A stretch of 64,000 nucleotides of DNA from an uncultured Clostridiaceae bacterium (GTDB taxonomy: Bacteria > Bacillota > Clostridia > TANB77 > CAG-508), in NCBI GenBank assembly GCA_947642455.1, contig CANRSN010000004.1, positions 1 through 64,000 of the forward strand, written 5' to 3'. Position 1 is the stretch's first letter. Every line of letters begins with the position of its first letter. This document shows, in pieces, positions 63,757 through 64,000 of the stretch. Position numbers and translations under genes: made by a program. A model generated the notes under the pieces. That model did no database searches. It was not told the origin of the DNA and saw only the letters and a list, made by a program, of their open reading frames with translations.

Positions 63757-64000
63757 ATGTATAAAAAGATATTTAGTTTTTTAATAATATTAATAACATT
63801 ATTGTCAATACTAACATTTAGCCTTGCGAATAATGAATTAGATACAATATATGTTTGGTCTAATAATGCTACTTCATTAAATGAAGCATTAAATAACAAA
63901 ACAGTTTCAACTACACCAGTTGATTTAAAGTTAGAATCAGAGTCGGCAATACTAATAGAGCAATCTACTGGTAAAATATTGTATGAGCATAACAGTCATG
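63757..64000 (+). CDS. D-alanyl-D-alanine carboxypeptidase (DacF/PBP5 family), 5' part
   Basis: Runs off the window after 81 codons. AGGAGGT precedes the ATG. Signal peptide (residues 1-24, ending FSLA), then SAILIEQSTGKILYEHNSH, the start of the low-molecular-weight PBP domain; the S-x-x-K motif lies beyond the end. Trims peptidoglycan side chains; the spore-related paralogue DacF is possible. Confidence 0.85.
   Translation, partial: MYKKIFSFLIILITLLSILTFSLANNELDTIYVWSNNATSLNEALNNKTVSTTPVDLKLESESAILIEQSTGKILYEHNSH

Noticed and set aside
1..64000. tRNA, rRNA, tmRNA or CRISPR features
   Set aside because: I looked for the conserved tRNA T-arm (GGTTCGA-type), rRNA cores and spaced direct repeats and saw none; weak or unusual cases could be missed by eye.

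Overview
The window looks like chromosome of an uncultured, spore-forming, very AT-rich Firmicute, most likely a gut-type Clostridium relative. This rests on the gene content: the ffh-rpsP-khpA-rimM-trmD-rplS block, recA-recX-scpA, a LonB-type protease, SpoVS, GerW/YtfJ, an SspH-like small acid-soluble spore protein and a cotJABC spore-coat operon. Strong AGGAGG-type ribosome binding sites and AT-rich codon use agree. No rRNA, tRNA or CRISPR array was seen.

Layout. (1) 1-10.8 kb is accessory DNA: a membrane protein, TnpV, a MobV relaxase, a YgeA-like amino-acid racemase with a structured leader, a candidate structured RNA, a surface protein with its own class B sortase, and a patch of decayed nucleotide-metabolism genes. 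(2) 10.8-33.4 kb is the most unusual part. The spore-coat gene cotJC lies on the minus strand in three in-frame pieces (33438-33244, 18354-18232, 11153-10830). They are separated by two integrated elements. Element A (about 14.9 kb, 18342-33256) carries a CptIN-like type III toxin-antitoxin locus, a broken transporter, two intact large serine recombinases, a Rep-like gene with a DUF3102 gene, a broken DNA methyltransferase, a resolvase module and small membrane proteins. Element B (about 7.1 kb, 11146-18239) carries a RepL plasmid replication gene, a truncated MobV relaxase, a large serine recombinase with one frameshift, and a VbhA-Fic toxin-antitoxin pair followed by a degenerate Fic. Short direct repeats sit at the element ends. 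Joining the pieces at these repeats restores a full 206-residue CotJC with no missing or extra codon. This resembles the skin-type elements that interrupt sporulation genes in other endospore formers. (3) 33.4-64 kb is mostly housekeeping sequence, with a few insertions: two copies of a 223-bp palindromic MITE, a 158-bp palindrome that supplies the C-terminal codons of two convergent genes, and a probable ADP-ribosyltransferase.

A second pattern cuts across both elements. Six frameshifts, in a recombinase, a methyltransferase (two), a resolvase and a small partner gene (two), are each explained by one extra C directly before a glycine GGN codon, which creates an in-frame CGG. Every other CGG triplet I found inside genes of the two elements is out of frame. 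This could be +1 recoding at an unread CGG codon, a peculiar mutation process, or a systematic sequencing error. Three other frameshifted genes in the window do not fit the pattern.

Genes work together mainly as: cotJABC (coat, split); the surface protein with its sortase; toxI-toxN; VbhA-Fic; the SRP/ribosome/tRNA-modification block; and recA-recX.
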